Made by a program: the position numbers and the translations under genes
Notes under the pieces: generated by a model
Told to the model about the DNA's origin: nothing
Databases searched by the model: none
What the model saw: the letters and a program-made list of their open reading frames with translations, nothing else
Shown: piece after piece, positions 17,230 to 26,684 of the stretch
Numbering within the stretch: position 1 is the stretch's first letter
Layout: every line of letters starts with the position of its first letter
DNA from: Halopseudomonas oceani
GTDB lineage: Bacteria; Pseudomonadota; Gammaproteobacteria; Pseudomonadales; Pseudomonadaceae
DNA: 64,000 nucleotides
Assembly: GCF_002903165.1 (NCBI RefSeq)
Contig: NZ_PPSK01000016.1
Span: forward strand, 27,641-91,640
Direction of reading: 5' to 3'

Positions 17230-18501
17230 ATGAACAAGCGCATTGTGGTCACCGGCATGGGCGCGGTATCGCCGCTGGGAACAGGAGTGGAAGCGGTCTG
17301 GCAACGGCTGACGGCTTGTCAGTCCGGCATCCGCACGTTGCCCGAAGAGCTGATCGGTGACCTGGCGGTTCGTATTGGCGGCCAGGTACCGAGCGTCGAG
17401 CAGGACCCGCAAGCCGGGTTCGACCCGGACTGCTACCTGCCGGCGAAAGAGCAGCGCAAGATGGACCGCTTTATCCTGTTTGCCATCGCCGCTGCGCAGG
17501 AGGCACTGACCCAAGCGGGCTGGGCTCCGCAGGACAGCGAGGGGCAGGAGCGTACCGCCACCATCATTGCTTCGGGCACTGGCGGCTTCCCGGCCATGGT
17601 CGAAGCGGTGCGCACTACCGACAGCAAAGGTCCGCGCCGGCTGTCGCCGTTCACCATCCCGGCCTTTCTCTGCAACATGGCTGCCGGCCACATTTCCATT
17701 CTGCACGGCTTCAAGGGGCCGCTTGGCGCGCCGGTTACCGCCTGTGCAGCGGGCGTGCAGGCGATTGGTGATGCGGCGCGGATGATTCGCGCAGGCGAAG
17801 CCGATATTGCCATTGCCGGCGGCGCCGAGGCCTGCATTCACCGCGTCAGCCTCGGCGGCTTTGCAGCAGCGCGTGCGTTGTCCGGCAGCCACAGTGATGC
17901 GCCGGAAAAGGCCTCGCGGCCTTTTGATCAGGCGCGTGACGGTTTTGTCATGGGTGAGGGGGCAGGACTCTTGGTGATCGAGTCACTGGAGCATGCCTTG
18001 GCCCGCGGTGCGACGCCGCTGGCAGAGTTGGTGGGTTACGGCACCAGCGCCGACGCCTATCACATGACCGCTGGACCGGAAGACGGCAGCGGCGCGCGCC
18101 GGGCCATGGAACAAGCGCTCAAACAGGCGGGCGTCACTCCGGAGCAAGTGCAGTACCTCAATGCCCATGCCACCTCCACTCCAGTCGGTGATCTGGGGGA
18201 ACTGGCGGCACTCAAAGCGTTGTTCGGTAACAGTGATGGCCCGGCCATCAGCTCGACCAAGTCGGCTACCGGCCATTTGCTGGGTGCGGCAGGCGGCATC
18301 GAGGCGGTGTTTACCGTGCTGTCGCTGCGCGACCAGTTGGCGCCTGCAACGCTGAATCTCGACAACCCCGATGAGGCGGCGGCGGGCCTGGATCTGGTAC
18401 GCGGCGGTGCACGGCCAATGGCTATCGAGTACGCACTGTCGAACGGGTTTGGGTTTGGCGGGGTGAATGCCAGCGTGCTGTTTAAGCGTTGGGCGTCGTA
18501 G
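17230..18501 (+). CDS. fabF: Beta-ketoacyl-ACP synthase II (FabF-like)
   Basis: A 423-residue thiolase-fold condensing enzyme. The active site is complete: Cys172 in VTACAAGVQ, His313 in NAHATSTPVGD, Lys344 in SSTKSATGH and His349. The start at 17230 has AAGGAGC upstream and gives the standard N-terminus MNKRIVVTGMGAVSPLG. It sits alone, away from acpP and fabD/G, so it is an extra paralogue and not the housekeeping fab-cluster copy. Divergent HxlR regulation suggests a conditional role in fatty-acid composition or a secondary product. Confidence 0.88.
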   Translation: MNKRIVVTGMGAVSPLGTGVEAVWQRLTACQSGIRTLPEELIGDLAVRIGGQVPSVEQDPQAGFDPDCYLPAKEQRKMDRFILFAIAAAQEALTQAGWAPQDSEGQERTATIIASGTGGFPAMVEAVRTTDSKGPRRLSPFTIPAFLCNMAAGHISILHGFKGPLGAPVTACAAGVQAIGDAARMIRAGEADIAIAGGAEACIHRVSLGGFAAARALSGSHSDAPEKASRPFDQARDGFVMGEGAGLLVIESLEHALARGATPLAELVGYGTSADAYHMTAGPEDGSGARRAMEQALKQAGVTPEQVQYLNAHATSTPVGDLGELAALKALFGNSDGPAISSTKSATGHLLGAAGGIEAVFTVLSLRDQLAPATLNLDNPDEAAAGLDLVRGGARPMAIEYALSNGFGFGGVNASVLFKRWAS

Positions 18502-18571
18502 ATACCGTCTTGGGGGACTCTGTGCTTGATTAGGTACAGGGGAGGGAGTGCAGAAGGGAAAAGCAGATGGC

Positions 18572-18597
18572 GCGGGCGGCGGCGTGGAGCCGCCCGC
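18572..18597. terminator. Hairpin between convergent fabF-like and fadE-like genes
   Basis: GCGGGCGGC and GCCGCCCGC form a perfect nine-base stem with an eight-base loop in the gap between two convergent genes. The T-tract is short on either strand, so it may stop transcription only partly, in both directions. Confidence 0.5.
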
Positions 18598-18630
18598 AAC
18601 CTTTCCGATTTCAGGCCCTGAGGCCCAAAC

Positions 18631-20433
18631 TCAGAACCAGGCGTCTTGCATGTCGTAGGTCAGGCGGTTGCCGGTGCTCAGCAGGCTAGCCTGGCTGGCG
18701 AGGCTGGCCAGTTCCCAGTCCATGAAGTAGCGCGCGGCGTGCAGCTTGCCCTGGTAGAAGTCGGCCTCGCTGCCTTCTGCGCCAGCCTCCAGCGCGCGTT
18801 CGGCCACCAGTGCCTGACGCAGCCAGATCCAGCCGACAACCACGCGACCAAACAGGTCTAGGTAGGCGGTGGCATTGGCCAGACCCAGGTCGACGTCAGC
18901 TGCGACCTGTTGCAGCAGATCGCTGCTCACCTGATCCAGAATGCCAACCGCGTCGTTCAGCGCCGCGGCCATGCCAGCGCATTGTTTGCTGGTGCCGGCT
19001 TCGGCAATGCTGGCGCGCGCTGCGGCGAGGAACAGGCGGTAGCCCTTGCCGCCGCGTTGGCTCAGTTTGCGGCCCAGCAGGTCGAGCCCGTGGATGCCTT
19101 CGGTGCCTTCGTGGATCGGGTTCAGGCGGTTGTCGCGGTAGTACTGTTCCAGCGGATATTCGCGGATGTAACCGGAGCCACCGAGGATCTGGATGCCCAG
19201 ATCGGAGGCGATCACGCCGTACTTGGAGGGGTAGGACTTGACCATCGGGATCAGCAGATCGAGCAGCTCGTTGGCGTCTTCACGCTCGGCTTCGGTCGGC
19301 GCGGTGTGCGAGTCCTCGAACAGGCTGCTGGCATACAGGCACAGGCTCAGGCTGCCTTCGGCGTAGACCTTCTGCTGCAGCAACATGCGGCGCACGTCAG
19401 CGTGCTGGACGATGCGCACCTGGGTAGACAACGGGTCCTTGCTGCCCGGCAGACGGCCCTGCGGGCGTTCGCGGGCGTAGTCGAGCGCGTGAATGTAGCT
19501 CTGATAGGCCAGCACGGAAGCGCCGAGGGCAACGCCGATACGGGCTTCGTTCATCATCTGGAACATATACGACAGGCCCTTGTTGGCCTCGCCGACCAGA
19601 TAGCCGACCGCACCGTCCTGCTCACCGAAGCTCAGTACGGTGGAGGTGGTGTTGCGGTAACCCATCTTGTGCAGCAGACCGGCCAGTGCGACGTCGTTGC
19701 GCGCGCCCAGGCTGCCGTCCTCGTTGACCAGCACCTTGGGTACCAGGAACAGGGAGATGCCCTTGACGCCAGCCGGTGCGCCTTCGATACGCGCCAGCAC
19801 CATGTGCACGATGTTGTCGGTCAGCTCGTGGTCGCCGCCGGAGATGAACATCTTCTGGCCGAATACGCGGTAGCTGCCGTCTGCTGCCGGGCGTGCGGTG
19901 GTGCGGATGTCGCCGAGGGCAGAGCCTTGGCCCGGCTCGGTCAGGGCCATGGTGCCGCTGTAGCGGCCGTCCAGCATCGGCGGCAGGAAGCGCTCGCGCA
20001 GCGCATCGCTGGCGAAGCTCTTGACCAGGTTGGCGGAGCCGATGGTCAGGAAGGAGTAGCCGGAAGTGGAGATGTTGGCGGCGCTGAAATACGCAACGCA
20101 GCTGCGCAGGATGACTTCCGGCAGCTGCAGGCCGCCGTCTTCGGCGTCGTGGTGCGCGGCGTGGAAGCCGGCCTCGGCCAGTGCATTCCAGGCGGCTTTG
20201 GTTTCCGGAATCAGGGTGACCTTTTCACCGTCGAAGGTCGGCTCGTTGGCGTCGCCTTTCTGGTTGTGCGGGGCAAGAAATTCGGCAGCGATGCCGCGGG
20301 CGGTTTCCAGCGTGGCGTCGAAGACGGCGCGGTCGTGCTCGGCGTAGCGCGGACGTTGCAGTAGCGCCTCGGTGTCGAGCATTTCGTAGAGCTGGAAGTT
20401 CAGCTCGCGTTCGTTCAGCAGCTTGTCGGACAT
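18631..20433 (-). CDS. Acyl-CoA dehydrogenase (FadE-like, long form)
   Basis: A 600-residue flavoenzyme of the long acyl-CoA dehydrogenase group common in Pseudomonas. Visible landmarks are the FAD-binding middle domain (GTMALTEPGQGSALGDIRT near residue 160, then FGQKMFISGGDHELTDN), the helical C-terminal domain with QILGGSGYIREYPLEQYYRD near 420, and the extra C-terminal dehydrogenase domain. The start MSDKLLNERELNFQLYEML at 20433 is favoured over an upstream ATG in the same frame. It catalyses the first oxidation of fatty-acid beta-oxidation. The MalT-like regulator lies just upstream on the same strand. Confidence 0.87.
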   Translation of the reverse strand: MSDKLLNERELNFQLYEMLDTEALLQRPRYAEHDRAVFDATLETARGIAAEFLAPHNQKGDANEPTFDGEKVTLIPETKAAWNALAEAGFHAAHHDAEDGGLQLPEVILRSCVAYFSAANISTSGYSFLTIGSANLVKSFASDALRERFLPPMLDGRYSGTMALTEPGQGSALGDIRTTARPAADGSYRVFGQKMFISGGDHELTDNIVHMVLARIEGAPAGVKGISLFLVPKVLVNEDGSLGARNDVALAGLLHKMGYRNTTSTVLSFGEQDGAVGYLVGEANKGLSYMFQMMNEARIGVALGASVLAYQSYIHALDYARERPQGRLPGSKDPLSTQVRIVQHADVRRMLLQQKVYAEGSLSLCLYASSLFEDSHTAPTEAEREDANELLDLLIPMVKSYPSKYGVIASDLGIQILGGSGYIREYPLEQYYRDNRLNPIHEGTEGIHGLDLLGRKLSQRGGKGYRLFLAAARASIAEAGTSKQCAGMAAALNDAVGILDQVSSDLLQQVAADVDLGLANATAYLDLFGRVVVGWIWLRQALVAERALEAGAEGSEADFYQGKLHAARYFMDWELASLASQASLLSTGNRLTYDMQDAWF

Positions 20434-20549
20434 GATGGCCTCGTCGGCAGGGTGGATCACAGGCAGACGTTGTAACAAGCCGGACGCGGGTTTGCGTCAA
20501 ACCACGGGTGGATTTGCAGGTTGAATTTTGGGTGGAGACGGGTGGAGAT

Positions 20550-23180
20550 TCAGGTCAGCAAATTCAGTGTGCGGGCAATCTGAATGGCCTGCTGCCGCTC
20601 GGCGGCGCCGAGTTTGCGGAACAGGTTGTTGATGTGGGTCTTGACCGTGCTGAGGCTGACGTTGAGACCGTTGGCAATCTGCTGATTACCCTGGCCGCGG
20701 GCGATCCGCTGCAGCACGTCCTGCTCACGTCGGGTCAAGGGGTCGATCAGGGTCTGCTGCGGATCGGCGTCAGCAAGCAGGGCCTGCAGTGGATGGAGCA
20801 GTTGCTTGCTGGTCGGTAGGTCGGGCAAGCCTTGCTGGCGACGGAAGGCAGGTGACAGCAACTGACGCAGCTCGTTGCGCAGTTCCGTGCCTTCGTGCTG
20901 GAGCAATTGGCCCAGGCGGTGACCAAGGCTCAGCTGCAAAGCCTGCTCCAGCGCCAAATACAGCTCGGCCTGCTGATGCCCGTTTCGGGCGATCCGAGCG
21001 TTGAGCAGATGCACCTGCAACGCGAGCAGTCGGTTGCCCTGTGCACTTGCCTGCTCCTGTAGTTGGTGGGCCAGCGCCTGCGCCGTTCGAGTCTCCCCCT
21101 GATGGCAGAGCACCCAGCCGCGGGCCAGGCGTTCTTCGTAGTGCAGTGCCTCGCCGTAGTGCTCTTCACACCAGCCCCATTCATCCAGCCACTGGGCAAT
21201 GATGGGCTCGTCCTGCTGACGCACCGCCAGCCGTACCCGCCAGGCGCCGGCGATGCGATAGATACCGTACAAGCGGTATTGCCATGCCAGCCTGCGCGAC
21301 TCATCCCAGAGCTTGATTGCCTGCTCGGGCTGACCCCAGGCGTCGTACAGACAGGCCTGATGGTGCAATACCCAGGGCAGGGCTGCGCTGTGTACCACCT
21401 CCAGCGCGGCGGCCTCGGCCTGGGCCAACTGCTGGCGCGCTGCCTCAAATTTGCCTTGCTGCATCTGGACCAGCGCCTGGCCGATGTTGAGGAACAGGTC
21501 GTAGAAGGTGTTGGAGGTGGCTGCTGGGTCGTGCTGCAGCATGCTCACCAGGCGCTGGTCAGCCTGCAGGGTATCGCCGCGAGCAAGGTCGATCTGGGTC
21601 AGTAGCAGGTGCAGGTTGTGGGTGTAGCCGCGGAAGGCGAACTGGGTCAGTTGTTCCAGTGCTTCATGGGCCGCCTGCTCGGCGCAATCCAGGTCGCCGA
21701 GTGCCAGCAGGCAGCTAGCGCGGTTGTAGAGCAGCACAGCGCTGGCGGCGGTACGTTGGGGCCAGTGACGCATGCTGCTGTCAGTCAACCGCAGACCATG
21801 CCGGTAGTTGCCGCCCAGTACGGCGAGTCTGCTGCGCAAAAAGGCGATGGTCTGGAACAGCCGCTCGGGGCGGTCGGCGGGCACCTGCGCCTCACGCACC
21901 AGGCGTTGCAGGAGCAGCAGGCAGTGGCGCGCACGCTCGATATCATTGGTGGCGATTACGGTGCTCGCCTCGGTGATCGCCAGTGTCAGGTGATCGGTGT
22001 CACGGTCGGGCAAGTCCATCAGAAAGTCGACGATGGAGTCGACCTTGCCCTCGCGCAGCAGGTCAAAACTGTGCTGTTCGACCTCGGCCAGCAAGCGGTT
22101 GTAATCGCCGCCGCGCCCCAACTGGTAGACCGCCTCGCCATAGCAGCGATGCTGCAGCAGCCAGTCGGCGGCCTGCAGATGCAGGGCGCGCAGTGACGCT
22201 GAGTCGCAGCGTTGCAGGTGACGAAGGCAGGCGCTGCGCAGGGCGGGGTGGTAGCGGTGGGTCAGCAGGTCATCGGGGTTGGGCTGGATGAACAGGTCGT
22301 GGCGGCTGAGCCAGCGCAGGGTACGCTCAGGCTGTTCGTCCCCGCTCAGCTGCGCGGCCAGCTCGGGGTTGAACGCACTGACCACCGCAGTCTGCTGAAG
22401 AAAGTACTGCATTTTGGGCGGCAGACCTTGCAGCAGCGATTGGCTGAGGTAGTCGGCGATATATTCGCTGGCGTCTGCGTTGTCGGCGCGTGCTGCCAGC
22501 GCAAGCAGCACGCCGCTGATCCAACCTTCACTGCTGGTGCGCAGCTGGTAGATGCTGTCGTTATCCAGTATGGCGCCGCGTTTACTGGCCAGTTGTGCGA
22601 TCTGGGTGTTGTCGAGCGACAGCTCACTGGTACCGATCAGCTGTAATTGCTGGTCCCTGCGCAGGTGCGCGATTTCCAGTTCGGGTAGCCCTTCGCTTGC
22701 CGCGACGATTCTTAGTTGGGGCGCGGCGAAGCCAATCAGTTCATTCAGCAGCCGTCGGGTGCCGGGCGAACGCAGCAGATGCAGGTCATCGAGAAACAGG
22801 GTGAAAGGCCGGGAACGGGCTTCGAGTGCATTGAACAACGCGGTGCCGAGTGTCTGCTCCTGTTCAGGGGACGACGGTAGCAGGCCGAACAGGGCAGCGA
22901 GATGCTGCAGAAACACCGCTGGCTGGTTGTCTGCGCTGCAGCATCGCAGCCAGCCCCAGTCTCCGTCCATGTTAACGGCGCAGGCTGCCATCAGTGTCGT
23001 CTTGCCGTAACCGAGGGGGCTGGTCAGCAGGGTCAGACGGCTGCCTGATGCGCTCAGGCACCGGACCAGTGCATCGCGTTCAAGCATGGCTGCGGGTAAC
23101 GGCGGCGGGCGCAGGCGTGCACGGTTGAGTGTGACCGCTGACACTGTTCCCACTTTGCCTGCTTGCTGCAGCTCTGTCAT
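20550..23180 (-). CDS. MalT-like LuxR-family ATP-dependent regulator (LAL)
   Basis: A regulator of about 876 residues. Near the N-terminus is a P-loop (TSPLGYGKTTLMAA), followed by an AAA-like NTPase domain (LFLDDLHLLRSP as Walker B), a long tetratricopeptide-like helical region, and a C-terminal LuxR helix-turn-helix (LTRREQDVLQRIARGQGN; SLSTVKTHINNLFRKLGA). This is the MalT/LAL layout, in which ATP and an effector drive oligomerisation. The start is uncertain: several in-frame ATGs lie between 23291 and 23180, and 23180 is chosen for its family-like N-terminus. It precedes the acyl-CoA dehydrogenase by 116 bp and may regulate it. Confidence 0.85.
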   Translation of the reverse strand: MTELQQAGKVGTVSAVTLNRARLRPPPLPAAMLERDALVRCLSASGSRLTLLTSPLGYGKTTLMAACAVNMDGDWGWLRCCSADNQPAVFLQHLAALFGLLPSSPEQEQTLGTALFNALEARSRPFTLFLDDLHLLRSPGTRRLLNELIGFAAPQLRIVAASEGLPELEIAHLRRDQQLQLIGTSELSLDNTQIAQLASKRGAILDNDSIYQLRTSSEGWISGVLLALAARADNADASEYIADYLSQSLLQGLPPKMQYFLQQTAVVSAFNPELAAQLSGDEQPERTLRWLSRHDLFIQPNPDDLLTHRYHPALRSACLRHLQRCDSASLRALHLQAADWLLQHRCYGEAVYQLGRGGDYNRLLAEVEQHSFDLLREGKVDSIVDFLMDLPDRDTDHLTLAITEASTVIATNDIERARHCLLLLQRLVREAQVPADRPERLFQTIAFLRSRLAVLGGNYRHGLRLTDSSMRHWPQRTAASAVLLYNRASCLLALGDLDCAEQAAHEALEQLTQFAFRGYTHNLHLLLTQIDLARGDTLQADQRLVSMLQHDPAATSNTFYDLFLNIGQALVQMQQGKFEAARQQLAQAEAAALEVVHSAALPWVLHHQACLYDAWGQPEQAIKLWDESRRLAWQYRLYGIYRIAGAWRVRLAVRQQDEPIIAQWLDEWGWCEEHYGEALHYEERLARGWVLCHQGETRTAQALAHQLQEQASAQGNRLLALQVHLLNARIARNGHQQAELYLALEQALQLSLGHRLGQLLQHEGTELRNELRQLLSPAFRRQQGLPDLPTSKQLLHPLQALLADADPQQTLIDPLTRREQDVLQRIARGQGNQQIANGLNVSLSTVKTHINNLFRKLGAAERQQAIQIARTLNLLT

Positions 23181-23409
23181 CGACCTGCCCATCACCTTTT
23201 GCAATGCGGCCATTATACGGCTGCAGGGCGTTGCGCATAGGGCTTGCGTCGGCTTTGGCCAGGGCGGCCTTGCGCCATTACTGATCAACACTATGCTCTA
23301 AAAAGAAAGGAAGCAGGTATTGGTTCTGACCTCCGCTAACAGTGCAGGCGCGGACGCAAGGGTGGGCGCAGGCTCGTCTTCGAGTCTTGGGCAATGAGGA
23401 CGATGTGCA

Positions 23410-25257
23410 ATGGGAAAGCACGTGAGCAGCAATCTGAAAGACGCGCGCCACGACGCCGAGGTGCTCATTCAGCTGACGCGACCTTATTTGCTCGCTGAGT
23501 GGGATGCCGCGTTGGATGCGGTCGTTGGGCGAGATACCGTGGCGCGGATCAAGCAGGGCGCTGGGCTCGGTTTGCTGGTTTCACCGCTTTCTGCGCGGCG
23601 GCTTGACGAGCTGTTTATCCAGTTGGCGAAAGGGCAGGACAGGCGTCGTCAGCTGACCTTTCTGATCGGTGACCGTTGGGTGATGCTGTCGTTTGACGGG
23701 GCGCGTCCGGCGCCGGATCTGGTGCAGGTCTTCCTGCAGGATGTGACCCCCCTCAAGTTGGATGAGCGTGCCGAAGAGCAGGCTTCCCATCGGCTGCTGG
23801 CCGCGCTCCAGACAGCCTGTTCTGGCGTCTGGGAGTGGTGCCCGGATGATCACTTTGTCACCCTGTGCGAACGTGCCGCTGACTGGCTCGGACTGGGGCC
23901 GCATGCTGCGGACCTGTCGCTTGAAGCCTGTCTGGAACGGATCCATCCCGATGACCGCCAGACGCTCGAACAAGCGGTCAAGGCAGGCCTGACTCCGCGC
24001 GCGAGTTTTGACGTGGAGGAAGTTGAGCTGCGTGTACGTGCGGCTGATGGTCACTATCGCTGGATCATTGTTGCGGCGGCCACCTTGCCGGCGATGGAAA
24101 AGGGGGAGTATGCGCGGGTCTGCGGCTGCATTCGAGATGTCACCCTCCATCGGCAACTGGAACAGTTGGACGTGCGCCAGCAGGAGTTGATGTCACTGGT
24201 TGCGGAGGTGCAGCAGGCCTTTTTGGTCGATCAAAGCCTGGTCGCCGCGTGTGACCGCCTGTTCGAGCCGCTGCTGGCGATCACTGACAGCCGGCTGGGC
24301 TTTATTGGCATTCTGCGTAACACCGAAGACGGTTCGCAGTATCTGGAGGTCCCCAGCATCTCCAATATCAGCTGGGATGACGCCAGTCGCGCCTGGTATG
24401 CCTCCCACCGGTACGAGGGGCAGTCCCTGCGCTTTCACTCGCTCAACAACTTGTTTGGCCATGTTGTCACTCACAACACGGTGGTCTGCACCGACACGGT
24501 CAGTCGGCATCCGGCCAGCCGGGGCCAGCCGCATGGACATCCGGCGATCAATAACTTTCTGGGCATTCCGCTGCGCTTCAATGGCGAGGCTGTCGGGATG
24601 ATCGCGGTTGGCAACCGTGATGGCGGATACAGCAAGGAGCAAATCGAGTTGCTGGCGCCGTTTGCGACTGTGTTGGGCACCATGATCCGCGCCCGCCAGC
24701 TGGAAGAGCAGCGCGCGCAGGCTGAGGCCGCGCTGCTGCGCGAGGCGACGCATGATGCCCTGACTGGACTGGCCAATCGCAAGTTGTTTTTCAGCATGGC
24801 CGACAGCCTGTTCGAGCAGGCGCTGCGCTATGGTCAGCGGGTCTCGCTGGCGGTCATGGATATCGACTTTTTCAAGTCGGTAAACGACAAATACGGCCAT
24901 CAGGCGGGAGATAAGGTTCTGCAGTTGTTTGCACAGACGCTATCCGATGCCGTGCGGCGCTCGGATGTGCATGCACGGGTAGGCGGGGAGGAGTTTGCGG
25001 TGCTGCTGACCCAGACGTCAGAAACAAATGCCCTCGATGTGCTGGAGCGATTTCGGCTGTCGCTGCAGGCGTCCTGCATCCAGCTCGACGACGACATCGA
25101 AATCGGCATTACCGTCAGCATCGGCTACTGCGACTTTTTTGATGGCCTGCACGATGTTGATCACTGGTTCAACCTTGCGGATCGTGCACTCTACCTTGCC
25201 AAGGCGCAGGGGCGTAATCGTGTGGTGCGGTGGACGCCGGACCAGGCGGGCAGGTAA
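23410..25257 (+). CDS. PAS-GAF diguanylate cyclase
   Basis: A 615-residue cytoplasmic signalling protein with no membrane segments. An N-terminal PAS-like region (about 10-115) is followed by a PAS domain of the PAS_3 type (about 130-240, ending CGCIRDVT), a GAF domain (about 265-430, with the NFLGIPLRFNGEAVGM core) and a GGDEF domain (about 445-605). The signature is GGEEF, and an RRSD inhibitory site lies five residues upstream, so it should make cyclic di-GMP and be product-inhibited. It likely couples an intracellular small-molecule or redox signal to biofilm and motility control. The stop codon falls within a hairpin shared with the convergent downstream gene. Confidence 0.9.
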   Translation: MGKHVSSNLKDARHDAEVLIQLTRPYLLAEWDAALDAVVGRDTVARIKQGAGLGLLVSPLSARRLDELFIQLAKGQDRRRQLTFLIGDRWVMLSFDGARPAPDLVQVFLQDVTPLKLDERAEEQASHRLLAALQTACSGVWEWCPDDHFVTLCERAADWLGLGPHAADLSLEACLERIHPDDRQTLEQAVKAGLTPRASFDVEEVELRVRAADGHYRWIIVAAATLPAMEKGEYARVCGCIRDVTLHRQLEQLDVRQQELMSLVAEVQQAFLVDQSLVAACDRLFEPLLAITDSRLGFIGILRNTEDGSQYLEVPSISNISWDDASRAWYASHRYEGQSLRFHSLNNLFGHVVTHNTVVCTDTVSRHPASRGQPHGHPAINNFLGIPLRFNGEAVGMIAVGNRDGGYSKEQIELLAPFATVLGTMIRARQLEEQRAQAEAALLREATHDALTGLANRKLFFSMADSLFEQALRYGQRVSLAVMDIDFFKSVNDKYGHQAGDKVLQLFAQTLSDAVRRSDVHARVGGEEFAVLLTQTSETNALDVLERFRLSLQASCIQLDDDIEIGITVSIGYCDFFDGLHDVDHWFNLADRALYLAKAQGRNRVVRWTPDQAGR

Positions 25258-25265
25258 TGCCCGCC
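25245..25265. terminator. Hairpin overlapping the cyclase stop codon
   Basis: GGCGGGCA, a GGTAA loop and TGCCCGCC form an eight-base perfect stem; the loop contains the TAA stop. It lies between two convergent genes. No T-run, so a partial or bidirectional terminator at best. Confidence 0.4.
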
Positions 25266-25294
25266 TGAGCGGCGAATAGCCCGCAGCGGCGCTG

Positions 25295-26380
25295 CTATTC
25301 CAGTTCCTCGGCCTGCTGCTCCACTGCCTGCGCGTCGGCGGTCGGATTAAACTCTTCGACAAATATCTGCCAAAAGGCAATAAACAGCGCCGCAATCAGC
25401 GGTCCAATAACAAAACCGTTTATGCCGAACAGGGCAAAGCCGCCGAGCGTTGACAGCAGGACCAGATAGTCCGGCAGCTTGGTGTCGCGCCCCACCAACA
25501 GCGGGCGCAGCAGGTTATCGACCAGGCCGATGACGAGCGCGCCGAAGGCGATCAGGATGATGCCTTGGGTCCAGTGCCCAATCGCCAACAGATAGATCGC
25601 GACGGGGCCCCAGATCAGGCTGGCACCGACTACCGGGATCAGCGACAGCATTGTCATCACCACACCCCACAGCAGTGGACCGGGGATATCCAGTGCCCAG
25701 AAGATCAGTCCGCCGAGCGCGCCCTGGACTGCGGCGACCACCAGATTGCCTTTGACGGTGGCGCGGGTCACTTCGGCGAACTTGCCGAACAGCTGATATT
25801 CGCGTTCATCGCCCAGTGGCAAGGCGCGTACCAGCAGATTGACCAGCTCGGGACCATCGCGCAGCAGGAAGAATGCCAGGTAAATCATCAGTGCCAGGCT
25901 GGCGAAAAAGCTCAATGTTCCTTGGCCTAGCTGAACGGCATTCTGTGCCAGGAAACGGCTGGAAGTAACCGCTGCATCAGTGGCGAGCGACTTGATGCGG
26001 TCGAGGTCGATATTCAAGCGTCCAAACAGGCTCTCAACCATCGGGAAGCTGGTACGCAGTTTGTCCATGATCGCGGCCGGGTCCAACTTGCCGCTCTGCA
26101 CCCGCTCGTACAGCGCGTGGCCTTCCTGCACAAACGAGGTGATGACAAATACCGCCGGCAGAATACACAGCGCCATGCAGACAGTCAGTGTGGCCAGTGC
26201 GGCCATGTTTTCGTGGCCGCCCCAGCGTTTGCTCAGGCGTATATGCAGGGGGTGGAACAGCAGGGCAATCACACATGCCCAGAACACTGCGCCGAAAAAG
26301 GGTTTGAGTAGATAGAGAAAGAGAAGGGTTACAACGATCAGCAACAATAGAAATGAACGCTGCTCAAGTTTTGCCTGCAT
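25295..26380 (-). CDS. AI-2E/PerM-family transporter
   Basis: A 361-residue inner-membrane protein of the AI-2E transporter (PerM/TqsA) family, with about seven or eight helices: a pair near residues 10-50, one at about 58-85, and a C-terminal cluster at about 155-345. VVGASLIWGPVAIYLLAIGH and a GINGFVIGPLIAALFIA end are typical. An AGGAGC ribosome site lies before the ATG. Relatives export autoinducer-2 or act as Na+/H+ antiporters; which applies cannot be told. Confidence 0.85.
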   Translation of the reverse strand: MQAKLEQRSFLLLLIVVTLLFLYLLKPFFGAVFWACVIALLFHPLHIRLSKRWGGHENMAALATLTVCMALCILPAVFVITSFVQEGHALYERVQSGKLDPAAIMDKLRTSFPMVESLFGRLNIDLDRIKSLATDAAVTSSRFLAQNAVQLGQGTLSFFASLALMIYLAFFLLRDGPELVNLLVRALPLGDEREYQLFGKFAEVTRATVKGNLVVAAVQGALGGLIFWALDIPGPLLWGVVMTMLSLIPVVGASLIWGPVAIYLLAIGHWTQGIILIAFGALVIGLVDNLLRPLLVGRDTKLPDYLVLLSTLGGFALFGINGFVIGPLIAALFIAFWQIFVEEFNPTADAQAVEQQAEELE

Positions 26381-26684
26381 TGGCTCGGGCTCCTGCCATG
26401 GAAAACCCGATTTGAGCAGAAAACCCGGACGTTTACACCCTCCTGATAATCCAAATGGTGCTCAAGCTGCCCGTGCTAGTAGCATTATTAACGGATCTGC
26501 CAACTGCTGCGCTCATCAGAACCCTGATTGAAATCCAACATTGGCCGTGGTCGAGTTTGGCGCTAGCCGTTCGGAGTGCTGGGCATTGCCGGGTGTTAAC
26601 GGCAAGACTTCGGCGGGGAAAATGTTGGTGACGATGCACTGTTAGCTAAATAGAGAGCCTGATTGATATGTCTTGTATTTCAAA
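26381..26684. other. Intergenic region without a convincing gene
   Basis: About 300 bp between the PerM-like gene and the helicase gene. It contains one 68-codon frame of poor, non-conserved composition that I do not accept, and no clear terminator or RNA. Confidence 0.5.

Noticed and set aside
18910..20364. A 484-codon plus-strand open frame.
   Set aside because: Antisense to the acyl-CoA dehydrogenase; rich in Gly/Ala/Val/Gln as expected of a shadow of GC-rich coding DNA.
26433..26639. A 68-codon minus-strand frame in the gap before the helicase gene.
   Set aside because: Unremarkable composition, no ribosome site and no recognisable family.
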